64,000 bases of DNA from Eonycteris spelaea (lineage: Eukaryota > Chordata > Mammalia > Chiroptera > Pteropodidae): positions 558,001 to 622,000 of the forward strand of contig PUFA01000287.1 of NCBI GenBank assembly GCA_003508835.1, read 5' to 3'. Shown piece by piece: positions 23,461 through 35,249 of this stretch. Numbering within the stretch: position 1 is the first letter of the stretch; every line of letters begins with the position of its first letter. The notes below the pieces were generated by a model. That model was not told the origin of the DNA. It did no database searches and was given only the letters and a program-made list of their open reading frames with translations. The position numbers were made by a program, and so were the translations under genes.

Positions 23461-24643
23461 AAAAATAATAATAATGATCCAGTTAAAGATGGGCAAAGGA
23501 TCATAATAAACATTTTTCTAAAGAATACATACAAAGAGATGCCAACAGGTACATGGAAAGGTTCTCAACATCACTAGTCATCAGAAAACTAAACAAGCCA
23601 CAGACTGTAAGAAAATATTTGCAAAGCACACATCTGATAAAGGACTGTTACCCAAAATATATTTAGAACTCTTATAATTCAACAATAAGAAGAAAAAAAA
23701 AAGCAATCTGATTTAAAAATGTGCCAAAGACCTTTACAAACATCTCACCAAAGAAGATATACAGATGGTAAATAAGCTTATGAAAAGATGCTTTATATCA
23801 TATAGCATCAAGGAAAGGCAAATCAAAACAACAATGAGATACCCCTACACTCCTGTTAGAATGGATAAAACTCAGGACTTTGACACAACCAAATGCTGAG
23901 AGATATGGAAAAAGAATTCTTGAATACATTGTTGGCAGAAATACAAAATATTACAGCCAGTTTGGAAGACAGTTTGGCAGTTTCTTATACAACTAAACAT
24001 ACTCTTTCCATAAATTCTATCAGTCACACAATTTAATTTTCATTCAAAGAAATTGAAAACTATATCCTCACATCTACAAGGATGTTTATTACAGCTTTAT
24101 TCATAATTGGCAAAACTTGGAAGCAACCAAGATGTCCTAGATGAATAAACTGTGATATATTCACACAATGAGATGTTATTCAGCACTACAAAAAGAAAAT
24201 GTGTTATTGAGCCATGAAAAGACATGGAAGAACATTCCAGTCTTTAAAAGCTACACATGATTCCAACTGTATGACATTCTAGTAAAGGCGACGCAACCTA
24301 TGGAGACAGTAAAATAGATCAATGGTTTCCAGAATTTTGGCATGGGAAAGAGATGAATAGGTGGAGCACAGAGGATGTTTTGGACAGTGAAAATAGTGTG
24401 TATTATAATATAATGGTGAAATCACATCATTTCACATTTGTCCTAACCCATAGAATGTACAACACCAAGACTGACCTATAATATAAACTATGAACTTTGT
24501 AATTATGTTTGGAAATGTAATTTCATCAGTTGTAATAAATGTACCACTCTAGTGAGGGATGTTAATAGTGAGAGAGGCTATGCATGTGTTGGGCTAAAGG
24601 TTATTTACAAAATCCTGTAACTTCCTTTCGATTTTGCTGCAAA

Positions 24644-24649
24644 CCTAAA
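24644..24649. repeat. 6-bp target-site duplication (left) of solo LTR 1
   Basis: CCTAAA, repeated exactly at 25075-25080. Confidence 0.85.
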
Positions 24650-25074
24650 TGCCGGAGCCAGCCTGCTAAAGTCAAACAGCACCTAAAAGAGGGGGGTGAA
24701 GCCTAAGGAAAAAAGAAGAAGCCAGGAAACGCTTCCGGAGGGCATACAGTCAATGCTGCAGCCTCGAGTTTATTTAGCATAGCCCTTATATTTCTTTTCG
24801 AACACAATAGCAAGGCACAGAGTTCATTACCATAGGAATGCTGGCATTTACATAAATTCCTATACATCCTTCCCTCAGGGTACAAACATCCTTGCTTTCT
24901 GTTAAACATTCCACTATCTTAAAAGGATTACTTTAGGAGGCAAACCTCCCCTCCAGGGTCACTAATGTTTAACTCAAACCCTGCTTCCTTGAACCTTTGT
25001 TTAAGCAGTCTCAGTAACTGCTTTATGGCTATAAGCTATGTGACTTCTTCAGTGTCTCATAATGGCTCCCGACA
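24650..25074 (-). mobile_element. Solo LTR 1, class II ERV type
   Basis: A 425-bp unit starting TG and ending CA, flanked by exact 6-bp duplications. It is about 4% different by eye from the LTR at 28118-28544. On the minus strand it begins TGTCGGGAGCCATTATGAG and carries AATAAA (plus-strand 24769-24774), so the transcriptional sense is minus. Six-base duplications and this start suggest a betaretrovirus-like (ERVK) family. No internal viral sequence, hence a solo LTR left by LTR-LTR recombination. An open frame at 24703-24909 (minus) lies inside and is not a gene. Confidence 0.85.
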
Positions 25075-25080
25075 CCTAAA
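25075..25080. repeat. 6-bp target-site duplication (right) of solo LTR 1
   Basis: CCTAAA, identical to 24644-24649. Confidence 0.85.
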
Positions 25081-25115
25081 AGTGCTCTAAAAGATGAAAA
25101 GTTTATAGAAAAATG

Positions 25116-25550
25116 AAAAGTAACTTAGGAACACTGTCTCCTAGTCTATGTGAGACAGTAGTGGTCTAACTTCAATAAGTACCAATTACTAAACATAGAT
25201 GGTCTAATCACATAGACCAACTTCGTCCCTAACATCCTCCAGAAATTTTCAGTAGGTCACCTGAGTGCTTTAAAACTCTCCTTCCTTTTATCTTAATGGA
25301 ATTAAATTCAATCCTTATCTCCTTTTGCAGTAGTCTTAAACAATGTCTTCTTTGCCTATTTAACTTGTTCAGTGTGATTGTACATTGACAACTCTCACAG
25401 AATACTCCCTCCATGATTAAGGGTAAGCATGCCTGTGGACCCAGTACTGGTCCAGAATCTGATATCAATCCATTCTTAAATATGTAGAGGGAAGTTAAGA
25501 AGTCCTAATTCAATAACACATCAGCACTAGGCTTACTTTGACCTCACACT
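25116..25550. other. Unassigned; one 79-codon minus frame
   Basis: The open frame at 25229-25468 (minus) includes a cysteine-containing CESCQC segment but resembles no protein I know. Probably chance. Confidence 0.35.
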
Positions 25551-27504
25551 TTTTTTAAATTTTTATTTTTTCAGTTAACCTCACAATAATTTTTAATTTT
25601 AATTTTTCATTTGGAGTTGACATTTAGTATTTAAATTGGTTTCATGTGTAGTGATTAGACATATACCTTACAAAGTGATACCCTTGATTAAGTTAGCACT
25701 AACTTGGTACTAAACAGGTTGATAATATTATTATTCTTGACAATATTCTCTATTTTGTACTTCACATCTCTGTGACTATGTTGTAACTACCAATTTTGTA
25801 CTTCTTAATCCCTTCATCTTTTTATCCCAGCCCTTCAGTCCCCCTCTCATTTGACAATCATCAGTTTGTTCTCTGTTCTATGAGTCTGTTTCTGTTTTGT
25901 TTATTCATTTATTTTGTTTCTTAGATTCTACAAATAAATAAAATCATATTTCTATTTTGTGTCTGACATTTCACTTATCAGGATACCCCCAAGATCCATC
26001 CTGTTGTTGCAAATGGTAAGATTTCATTTTTTATAATCAAGTAACCATTGTATATATGTACCACATCTTCGTTATTCAATTTTCTATTGATGTGAACTTA
26101 GATTGCTTCCATATTTTGGCTATTGTAAATAGTGGTTCAGTGAACATAAGGGTGCACATAGCTTTTCAAACTAGTGTTTTGGTTATCTTTGGATAAATAC
26201 CCAGAAGTGGAATTGCTAGTCTTGAGGTAATTCTATTTTTAATTTTTTGAGAAACCTCCAAACTGTTTCCATAGCAGCTGTACCAATTGGCTTCTCTTTT
26301 CTCCATTTTCTTGCTAACACTCTTTTTTTTTTTTTTTTTTTGATATATGAATGATAGCCATTCTGACAGGTGTGGGTGATATCTCATTGTGCTTTTAATT
26401 TGCTTTTCTCTGATGATTAGTAACCTCAAACATTTTTTCATATGTCTATTGCCATCTGTATGTCCTCTTTGAAGAAAATACCTGTTCTGTCCTCTATTTT
26501 TTTTTTTTAATTAGATTGTTTTTTTTTTCTGGTGTTGAGTTGTACGAGTTCTATATAAATTTTTGGATATAAACCCCATATCAAATGTATCATTGGCAAA
26601 TATCTTCTCCCGTTCAATAGCTTGTCTTTTTTCTTGTTGTTGTTGGTGGTTTCCTTTGCTATGCAAAAATTTTAGCTTGATATAGTCCCATTTGATTGGT
26701 TTTTATTTTGTTTCTCTTGGCCAAAGGGATATATAAGAAAAAAAATATATTAATATTAACACTATAAAAGAGTGTTTTCTTCTATAAGTTTTATGGTTTG
26801 TAGTCTTACATTTAAGTTCTTAATATATTTTGAGTTTATTCTTGTATTGATGTAAAAAGGTGGTCCAGTTTCATTTTTGCATGTATCTGCCTAGTTTTCC
26901 CAACACCATTTATTGAATAGATTGTTTTTACCTCACTGTATATTCTTGACTCTTTTGTCATATATTAATTTTCCATATAGGCATAAGTTTATTTTTGGGC
27001 TCTTTGTTCCATTCCTGTGTCTGCTTTTATGCCAGTACCATGTTTTAATTAAACTATAGACTAATTACTATAGGCTAGAGCAATCTTGATTGTAGGTCCT
27101 TGTTTTTCATACATTGACTATTTCATGCCAATTCCTTCTGGCCTGTAAAGTCTCTGTTGATAAATCAGTCGACGGTCTTATGGGAGATCACTTCTAGGGT
27201 AACTAACTGACTTTCTGTTGCTGTTTTTAAGATTCTCTTTTTGTTTTTAATATTTTAACCATTTAATTTAATTATAATGTGTCTTGGTATGGGCCTCTTT
27301 GGGTTCATCTTTATCGGACTCTTGGCACTTCTTGGATGTGTATGTCTATTTCCTTTGTCAGGATACAGAAGTTTTCCATCATTATTTCTTCAAATACATT
27401 CAAAGGAATCATTTCTTCTCAATATCTTGCTCTCTCTCCTCCTTCTGGTACTTCTCTCAGGTAAATGTCATTTATCTTGATGTTATTCCAGAGATCTCTT
27501 AAAT

Positions 27505-27724
27505 CAGTGATTCCTGACATTGTTGGCACCAGGAACCAGTGCTCCTATGAGATCTAATGCCTGATGATCTGAGGTGGAGCTAAGGCAGTGATGTTAGTGC
27601 TGGGAATAGCTGCAAATACAGATGAAGCTTCATCACTGCTTGCCACTCATCTCCTGAGATATGGCCCTGTTCCTAACAGGCCATAAACTGGTACCAGTCC
27701 ATGCCCTCGGGTTGGGGACGCCTT
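27505..27724. mobile_element. hAT-type nonautonomous DNA transposon
   Basis: The ends are inverted and related (CAGTGATTCCTGAC... against the reverse complement of ...GTTGGGGACGCCTT), like the CAGNGGTCCCCAACC termini of a common mammalian hAT family. The interior keeps AGATCTAATGCCTGATGATC and CTGGTACCAGTCCATG. Flanks TCTTAAAT (27497-27504) and CCTTAAAC (27725-27732) match at 6 of 8, fitting an aged 8-bp duplication. At 220 bp it is an internally shortened copy with no transposase. Confidence 0.75.
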
Positions 27725-28111
27725 CCTTAAACCATCTTTATTTTTTTTATATTTTTTTAATTTTTGTCTCTGTTCTAACTGCATGTTTTCTGCTATCCTG
27801 TCTCCCAATTTGCCGATTCAAACTTTTTCTTTAATCTGCTATTTTTTTATTTTCCTAGGGTATTCATTATATCAGTTATTATATTCTTATTTTCTTACGG
27901 GTTCTATTTTATGGTGTCTATGTCCTTTTTTATTCTTGCTATCTCTTTGTTGATGTTCTCACTAAGTTAGTTGAACATCCTTATAACAAGTGTATTCAAT
28001 TTTGTATCTGGTAGATTGCTTACTTCTATTTTGTTTAGTTCTTTTTTTTTTTTTTTTTTTTGGCGTTTTCTCCTATTTTTTTCATTTGAAGCATATTACT
28101 TTATATCCTCA

Positions 28112-28117
28112 CTTTGG
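28112..28117. repeat. 6-bp target-site duplication (left) of solo LTR 2
   Basis: CTTTGG, repeated exactly at 28545-28550. Confidence 0.85.
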
Positions 28118-28544
28118 TGCCTGAGCCAGCCAGCTAAAGTCGAACAGCACCTAAAAGAGGGGGGTGAAGCCTAAGGAAAAAAGAAGAAGACAGGAAAGCA
28201 CTTCGGGAGGGCAGACAGTCAATGCTGCAGCCTAGAGTTTATTTAGCATAGCCCTTATATTTCTTTTCAAACACAATAGCAAGGCACAGAGTTCATTACC
28301 ATAGGAATGCTGACATTTACATAAGTTCCTATACATCCTTCCCTCAGGGTACAAACATCCTTGCTTTCTGTTAAACATTCCACTATCTTAAAAGGATTAC
28401 TTTAGGAGGCATACCTCTCCTCCAGGGTCAGTAATGTTTAACTCAAATCCCTGCTTCCTTGAACCTTTGTTTAAGCAGTCTCAGTAACTGCTTTATGGCT
28501 ATAAGCTATGTGACTTCTTCAGTGTCTCAAAATGGCTCCCGACA
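28118..28544 (-). mobile_element. Solo LTR 2, same family as solo LTR 1
   Basis: A 427-bp TG...CA unit with exact 6-bp duplications. It aligns end to end with 24650-25074, with about 17 substitutions and small indels by eye, and has the same orientation. The minus-strand AATAAA is at plus-strand 28238-28243. Because each copy has its own different duplication, these are two independent insertions and not the two LTRs of one provirus. Confidence 0.85.
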
Positions 28545-28550
28545 CTTTGG
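28545..28550. repeat. 6-bp target-site duplication (right) of solo LTR 2
   Basis: CTTTGG, identical to 28112-28117. Confidence 0.85.
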
Positions 28551-30108
28551 CTGCTTCTCTGTGTTTGTTTCCATATATTAGGTAGATTTTCTATGTCTCT
28601 CAGTCTTGAGAGGGTGGTCTTGTATAGTAGGCCACCTGGGGCCCAGTGGCACATTCTCCCTGATCACCTTAACTGATGCTCCAGGAGTATCTCTTTTATA
28701 AATTGTGTGTGCCCTCCTGTTTCAATTGAGCATTGAGTGCTTTGGCACATCAGTGGATGGGATTAACTCTTAGGCTGACTGGCTATGAGAATTGGCCATG
28801 GCCACATTGTGTGAATTGCTGTGCAGGGTCTGACCCCACATAGTGGGATTTGCTTAGCATGCTTTGGTGCCCTCTAAACCATTAATTGGATGGTGCTCTG
28901 TTATGGTCTGAAGTAGTCTATTGGAGTGTCAGTTCTGAGGCCTTTTGGAAAGGGCTCCCATGCAGGCCACCTACAGTCACTGTCTGTGACAGCCTGGGCT
29001 ATCTGGCAGTAGCTACAAAGTGGTATGCAGTTGGAGCTGCTTGTGCTGATCCTAGAGCTGTATGGGAGTGGCTTTGCTACAAACTGAGACCAACGGCCAC
29101 CCGTATTGGTTCTGGGGCTCCTCAGCAGAAGACACAGAGCCAGCCCCGAGGCCTGCAATGGCCTGCTGGCTATCTTAAAGCTCAGCTGTTGAAAGAGCCT
29201 CAGGTAGTACTTGAGTTGGCTGAGGAAGGATCTTGGCAAGACACCAAGTTAGAGTGAGGTTGTTCAGCAGGTTAATGCAGACTCAGATTTAGCGCCAGTA
29301 CTGAGCCTAGGCCACTCAGCAAAATGTCCAGGGCACATGGAGGTCAGCCTCCTACTGTTGGGTCCTGCATACCTTTGAGAGTTTTAAGAAAGAATGCTGT
29401 GCAGACCATGTCCAGCCACCTGTCACTAAAAGGGCCTCTGGAAGTGTGCACTTTGGGTGGGATGGTGTCTCAGGAGTTCTCAGGGTGAAGAGAGCGGTGT
29501 TCACTAGGCCAGTGCAGATACATATTTGGCCATTGTTGGGGGAAGGCTCGACACAGGAAAAATATTGTCTGCCTCACAGCTATGTGTCCTCCACACAGGG
29601 ACAATGGCAACTGTCCCTCCAGCTCTTGCCCTAAAGCCACAGAATTTAGTTTCTCCATGTATACTCTGGTGCCCCAAACCACTGCCCCTCTGCTGGAGCC
29701 CAGGGTGAGTGCCTAAGTGAGGGAGTCTGTGCAAGTTTCCTTTCAGAGATTCTGGTTTTATGGCAGCCTTCTGTCTTACCAGGTGACCTGATTTTTATAA
29801 GATGTTCAACACTGGTTCTTCAGACTGGGGAGCCTGGTGTGGGGCTGGGACCCCTCATTTCTCAGTGGGTACCTCTGCAGTTGAGATAACCCTTCTGATT
29901 CTCAACCACCATACATGGTTTGTGGCCAGCCTGTTTATGCCCTTCCTACTAGTCTCAAAGTTGCTTTTTCTTTATATCTTAGTTTTAGGACTTCTGTGAA
30001 GCTAGTCTTCAGATAGTTCTGGTGATTATTTTATATTTTCATGCTGTCATGGGAGGAGGTGAGCACAGCATTTACCTATTCCGACATCTCGCTTGCAATT
30101 CTAGAGGT

Positions 30109-30405
30109 TCTTGATTATCAATTTAATCTTTTTATTACTTTTAGGTCTGTATAGATTTTATTCCTCATAATTTAGTTTTGACAGTGGTATGTTTCTAGGA
30201 ATTTATACATTTCCTCTAGGTTATCCAACTTGTTAGTGCATAATCATTTATAGTGTTTCATTACGGTTTTCATTTCTGTAACATCAGTTGTACTGTCTAT
30301 TTCATTTCTGATTTTTGTTATTTGAGTCTTCTGTTTTTTTTTAGTGTAGCTAAGATTTATCAATTTTGTTAAGTTTTTCAAAATACCAACTCAAATCTCA
30401 ACACT
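30109..30405 (-). mobile_element. L1 ORF2 fragment, antisense
   Basis: Antisense L1 ORF2 from the segment between endonuclease and reverse transcriptase; TTTTGTTAAGTTTTTCAAAA near its right end is the reverse of the sense 'aaaattgacaaa' area. It lacks both L1 ends. Confidence 0.6.
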
Positions 30406-32245
30406 TTTACAGGTGTGAGTGTGTGTGCACACATGCACACACACTTTGAAGCAACATCATGGAGAAAGACTGCATGGCATCCAGTAGTTTCCATTACATT
30501 TAGATTATGCTTTACAACTTTTTCTCATTTTTCTTGAGAAGCAAACTATATGAATGAAATAAAATTACATAAGAAAAAGGCACTATGCAAATCTTGAAAA
30601 GTAAGTAAATGACCACACCAAGATGCTTAGTAGAGAATATGTTTTAGGGGTATATGTCAGGCAAGTACTATCTAGAGCCCCAGAAAGCTGTGCTATTTGG
30701 TAAGTAATTTGGTAGCTATTTTATCTTGTGCTTTCTCAACCTTATATATTGTGTCTGTTCTTATTTTATGGTGACTAGCTTTATCTGGACCTAAGCCATC
30801 ATATTCACAAATTTTCATTTTTTCTACAAATTTTTTTGCCACCACCAACATTGACGTTTCTTTCCATATGTTTCTTTGCTCAGTATTCAAACTACGCTAT
30901 CTCCTATGGAGTCCTAAAGTGACTTAATCTATCCAAGACAATGCCTTCCAGTCTGTTTGTAGGATCTCATTTGCTAGGTTTCTTTCCTAATATCTGTGTA
31001 TTAAATTTGTCCTTTAGTCATGTCATGCTTTACATGTAGCTTTCTCCAAGCACAAACTCTATTCTTGTTCTTTTCCAAATGTTTACCCTAATTTGCAAGT
31101 TCTAGGGGAATAAAACAGTCAGATTGTATGGGGCCTTGGTTAAGATTAATAAATTGATATTTTTTTTTACTTCTGTATATCATATTACCTACAAACCTTA
31201 ACATGTAGGAAATAGTAAGGCCAGTATTATATCAGTTCTTTCTTTATAAAGAAATAAACAATAGAACAGAAGGTAGAACTCTTTGAAATGGAATACAGAC
31301 TGGAAACTAAGAAGAAATTAACATGTCTATCACATTCTGAATTGGGTTTGTTTGGCAGCATAAAAAAGATAATTCATGTTCTAAAATATGACAAATTTAA
31401 TGTATTGTTAATTTTAATAGAATCTTGCTTGTAGTGAAGAAATGATAAAACAGATGAAGTTTTCAAACCTAACCTCAAGTTGTATGTGAGTGTGCATGTG
31501 TGTGTGCGTGTGTGTGGGTAAAGAAGGGAGAGAAAGTCATAACTGAGTAATAGCTGCTCAATAAATCATTAAAAAAATTCATGTAGAATTTAAATGCTCA
31601 TTGCAAATAGCTACTTTTTTTTCTGCTAGTTACCGTGAATAAAAAAAGGGAACAGTAACAAAATACAAATAGTAATAGTAATAGTTTTTAAAAAATAATT
31701 AATAACATAATTTTTAACATCAGGATAAATTCATATGTCACATGATTAACAAACATATTCCTGAGGCCAATTCTGTTTCTAATCTCTGATAAGACTGGAA
31801 TGGTGTTATATAAATTATAAATACTGTGTATTTATACATAACATTTATCTTTCATAGCAATGCTTTATATTTAGTAGGTACTAAACAAGTGTTTTAATTT
31901 GAATTAAGTGCCTGACATATTTCTTAGTATTTTAGAAATTTTTATTTAATTTGAAAACAAACGTTGTGGTATATTTTTCTTGGTCCCTGAATAATAAGAT
32001 TTATAGTTAACTGTACATTTTGTGTTTATATTTAAGACATATTTGCCCACAAACACACAAACATATGTTGATATGTTTGACAAGTTCTTGAAATCTCTCC
32101 TTTCTTAGTTTCATGTACTTTTTAGTTCTCAGTTCCTATTTTTCTACCCAGGGATACTCCCAGCCAATAACTGTGCATGGCAGGAAACTAGGAAATATGT
32201 TTTGGGAGGTGAGGGACTCCTCTGACTTTGACTCAAGGACTTCCC
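30406..32245. other. Unassigned; small GT-rich patches, one odd frame
   Basis: Short GT/CA patches lie at 30415-30446 and about 31482-31520. A 65-codon minus frame (30693-30890, starting MNTEQRNIWKE) has a mixed, non-repetitive composition and lies outside recognised repeats. I do not recognise it and see no flanking splice or promoter evidence, so it is not called as a gene. Confidence 0.4.
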
Positions 32246-32249
32246 TTTT

Positions 32250-33880
32250 GCTTGGCCAAAACATTATAAAATTTCATGCATTTAAACAACCCAAAAATGT
32301 ATATGAAACCATAAAAGATCCCAAACAGCTTGGCAAACTCGAGAAAGAAGAACAAAGTAGGTGTTATCACACTACCCAATATCAAACTATACTGTAATCT
32401 ATAGTAATCAAAACAGCATGGTACTGGCATAGAAACAGGTACATAGATCAATGAAAAAATAAGGAGCCCAGAAAAAAATCCACGGCCTATATGGTCATTT
32501 AATCTATGACAGGGAAGCAAGAACAATATAGTGGGATAAAAATAATCTCTTCAACAAATAGTGTTGGGAAATAGATAGAGAAATGGAATAAAAATGAAAC
32601 TGGACCACCTTCTTTAACATCACATACAAAAATAACTCAAAATGAGTTAAGTACTTAAATGTAAGACCCAAAACCATAACAATTTCTAGAAAAAAATATA
32701 GGCAGTAAACTTTCTGATATTGCTATTGGTATATTTTTTCTTCTGTTATATCTCCTCGGAAAGGGGAAACAAAAGAAAAATAAACAAATAAAACTACATT
32801 AAACTTAAAAAATTTTTGCGCAGCAAAGGAAATCATCAATAAAACAAAAGATAATTTAACAAATGGGAGAAGATTTTTGCCTCTATACATTTGACAAGGA
32901 GTTATACCCAAATTTATAAATAACTCAGACAACTCAACACCAAAAAAACAAAACAAAACAAAAAAACCCAAATTAAACCAATTTAAAAACGGGCAGAAGT
33001 CCTGTATAGGTATTTCTTCAAAGAGGAAAACAAATGGCCAAAGACATATGAAAAGATATTCAAGGTCATTAATCATCAGAGAATGCAAATTAAACCACAA
33101 TGAGATACCACCTCCTACCTGTCAGAAGTACTATCATCAATAAATCCCAAAGAGATAATTGTTGGCAAGGATGTGGAAGAATAGGGAACCCTCGTACACT
33201 GTTGGTTGGGATTGCAAAATGGTACATTACTATAGAAAAAAGTTGGAGTTTTTCAAAAAATTTAAAAACAGAATGACTTTTTAATCCAGCAAATACCCTT
33301 CTGGGTATTTATACGAAGAAAACCAAAACACTAGTTCTTAAAGATATATGCACCCCTATGTTTCTCAGCAGTGCTAGTCAAAAGGAAGTTATGGAAACAA
33401 CCTATTGGTCCTTCAATAGATTGGATAAAGAAGTTATGATTCATATATACAATGGAATTTTGTCATAAAAGAAATACAATCCTACCATTTGCAATGACGA
33501 GGAGGAGCCTAGAGTGTATTACGCTGAATGAATATTCAGACGGAGAAAGATAAATACCATATGATTTCACTTATATGAGAAACAATACACAACAAACTAA
33601 ACAAAAACAGACTCACAGATACAGGGAACAATTCTGGTGATTGCTAGAGGTGAGAAAAGTGAAGAGATGCAGAATACAAATTAGTAATTACAAATAGTCA
33701 TGGAAATATAGAGTGCATCATAGGGATAATATAGTCAATAGTATTGTGATGGCTATGTGTAGAACAGATGCTTCCAGAGTAAATTGGAGGATCACTTCAT
33801 AAACTATATAAATGTCTAACCAATGTACTGTATACCTTAAGCTAATCAAAATTTAAAAATTTTAAAGAATAAATTTAAAA
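32250..33880 (+). mobile_element. L1 3' third, 5'-truncated
   Basis: Starts inside ORF2 near 'acattataaaatttcatgca'. It passes AACAGCATGGTACTGGCATA (about 32410) and the C-terminal segment (GATTCATATATACAATGGAA near 33440), and ends in A-rich sequence near 33840-33880. The 97- and 125-codon minus frames here are antisense translations. Confidence 0.75.
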
Positions 33881-34793
33881 TATTGGATTTTCAAAAATAA
33901 TACTTTCAATGAAAAACTTACTAGATTAAAAAACAGAATGGATATCATCAGAAAATGAATATGTGGGCTCTTAAGTCAGTTTATGAAATTGTTCTGAGAC
34001 ATTACAGGATTATACAGAGGTGGGAAGAATGAGAAGAGTTAAGATAATAAATAAATAATAAAATTTTAAAGTTTAATGGCTTTTCAAAGGAGTAAAAGAG
34101 TGCTGGTTAAAAATATTTTGAAAAATAATACAGAGAATTACAAAATGTAGGAAAATACATAGGCCCAAGATTGAGTATCAATAAGGTCAGGTCATATTTT
34201 ATTGTAAAATTTAGAAACTATTGAGGAAATAAATTGAAATACAGGCAGTTTCCACATAAGTATTCTTCTCTCCTGAGTCATCTTAAAGGTCATTTTTAGA
34301 GGAAATACCCAGGAAGAAGATAAATAAATCCAGGAAATTAATAAAATAAGAAAAGTAAGAGATAACTTAATAAAGCTACTATTGGATAAATAAGAATTAT
34401 GGAAAAAACAGAGGAAAAGAAATATCACAAAAATTTTGATGATGCCATGTGGTGGTCGAATGGAAGGAGATGGAAAAAACAGATATGGGTAAAAACATGT
34501 TATGATAGTTGCTTTGTTCAGGAAAAATACACAGATATCAATAAACTCAAGAAATGGTGGAAAAAAGTAATTAAGGCTGGACTTCAATGAACATGTATGA
34601 GAGAGAAAAAAATTATGAGTAGAATACAATGCTTTTCAAAAAAATGGAATTAAAAAACTAGTTAAAAATATGGAAAGTAGAAAATATGAAATAAGGGTGA
34701 TAAAAATAAATATTATCATAGCATAATTTCCTAAGTAAAATGATAAACTGTATTATATAGTTCTTAAAACAGATCCAGAAATGTTATGTTTTA
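33881..34793. other. No recognised repeat; A-rich
   Basis: Purine-rich sequence. Its reverse strand gives the longest open frame in the window (145 codons, 34192-34629), a phenylalanine/serine/isoleucine-rich product typical of A-rich DNA read backwards. Confidence 0.45.
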
Positions 34794-34803
34794 AAAATTA
34801 AAA
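34794..34803. repeat. Candidate SINE target duplication, left
   Basis: AAAATTAAAA, repeated at 35034-35043. Low complexity limits its weight. Confidence 0.5.
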
Positions 34804-34806
34804 TAA

Positions 34807-35030
34807 GTCTACGGCCCAGACTGCCCTGAACAAGCCTGATTCCATCCGATCTCAGAAGCTAAGCAAGGTCAGGTCTGGTTAGTACTGGGATTGGAGACCA
34901 CCTAGGAAGACCAAAATGCTGTAGGCTTTAAAAAATAAAAAAATAAAAGATGTAAGCTGACAAGGTCCTTGCAATCTGTGAGGTCAACCAGGGTTGCCTC
35001 ACCTTAAAAAAAAAAAGAAAAGAAAAAATA
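34807..35030 (+). mobile_element. 5S rRNA-derived SINE, uninterrupted copy
   Basis: The head reads GTCTACGGCC, then GATCTCAGAAGCTAAGCAAG and TTGGAGACCACCTAGGAAGA, and ATGCTGTAGGCTTT closes the 5S part. An A-rich linker leads into the body GTAAGCTGACAAGGTCCTTG and a poly(A)-rich tail (about 35006-35029). The internal 5S control region is recognisable but changed (GGGATTGGAGACC). No T-run terminator follows the 5S part and the copy continues into a tail, so it is a retroposed SINE rather than a 5S gene. Confidence 0.9.
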
Positions 35031-35249
35031 GTCAAAATTAAAAGATACTGGTAATTTGAAAATAAAGGCTTGGAAAAATACATACTTACTACCAAATTCA
35101 TACCCAAATAAAACTAGGGTGGCTAAGTAGCACTTTTTAATCAGAAAAATAGACTTTACAGGGGAAAATATTACATAGTACAAAAAAGAAGTTATACTTG
35201 GTTAAAAGGTATAATAGAATAAGGTGATATATCACAGTTGAAAACAGGC

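Larger units (their letters stand above)
23465..25115 (+). mobile_element. Old L1M-type 3' end, split by a solo LTR
   Basis: A short piece at 23465-23600 is followed by a second segment that returns to an earlier ORF2 position (AGAAAATATTTGCAAAGCAC) and runs through the C-terminus and 3'UTR to 24649. The tail resumes after the LTR at 25081 (GTGCTCTAAAAGATGAAAAG). With the LTR and one duplication removed, the join reads as an ordinary L1 3' terminus. More diverged than the other L1 copies. Confidence 0.7.
25555..30108 (-). mobile_element. Half-L1-like derivative 1 (5'UTR, ORF1, ORF2 end)
   Basis: Read on the minus strand it starts near 30105 with an L1 5' end (CGGAATAGGTAAATGCTGTG). A long GC-richer 5'UTR follows (about 28550-30100), then ORF1 sequence (27750-28110 and 27080-27500). 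Near 27073-27080 it jumps from the ORF1 C-terminal part (AAGGACCTACAATCAAGATT) into late ORF2 (ACATGGTACTGGCAT). It then runs to the 3'UTR and an A-rich end near 25560. The endonuclease and reverse transcriptase are missing. A hAT-type element and a solo LTR interrupt it. The 123- and 112-codon frames near 28886-29257 are 5'UTR translations. Confidence 0.75.

Noticed and set aside
24650..28544. A 3.9-kb provirus bounded by the two similar LTRs
   Set aside because: Each LTR has its own exact but different 6-bp duplication, and the DNA between them is L1 sequence, not viral.
28886..29257. 123-codon plus-strand frame and 112-codon minus-strand frame
   Set aside because: Both lie in the GC-richer 5'UTR of an antisense L1 derivative, overlap one another and match no protein.
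32723..33100. 125-codon minus-strand frame
   Set aside because: Antisense translation of L1 ORF2; no independent support.
34192..34629. Longest open frame in the window, 145 codons on the minus strand
   Set aside because: The product is F/S/I/L-rich and arises from purine-rich DNA read in reverse. No domain, conserved motif or supporting signal.
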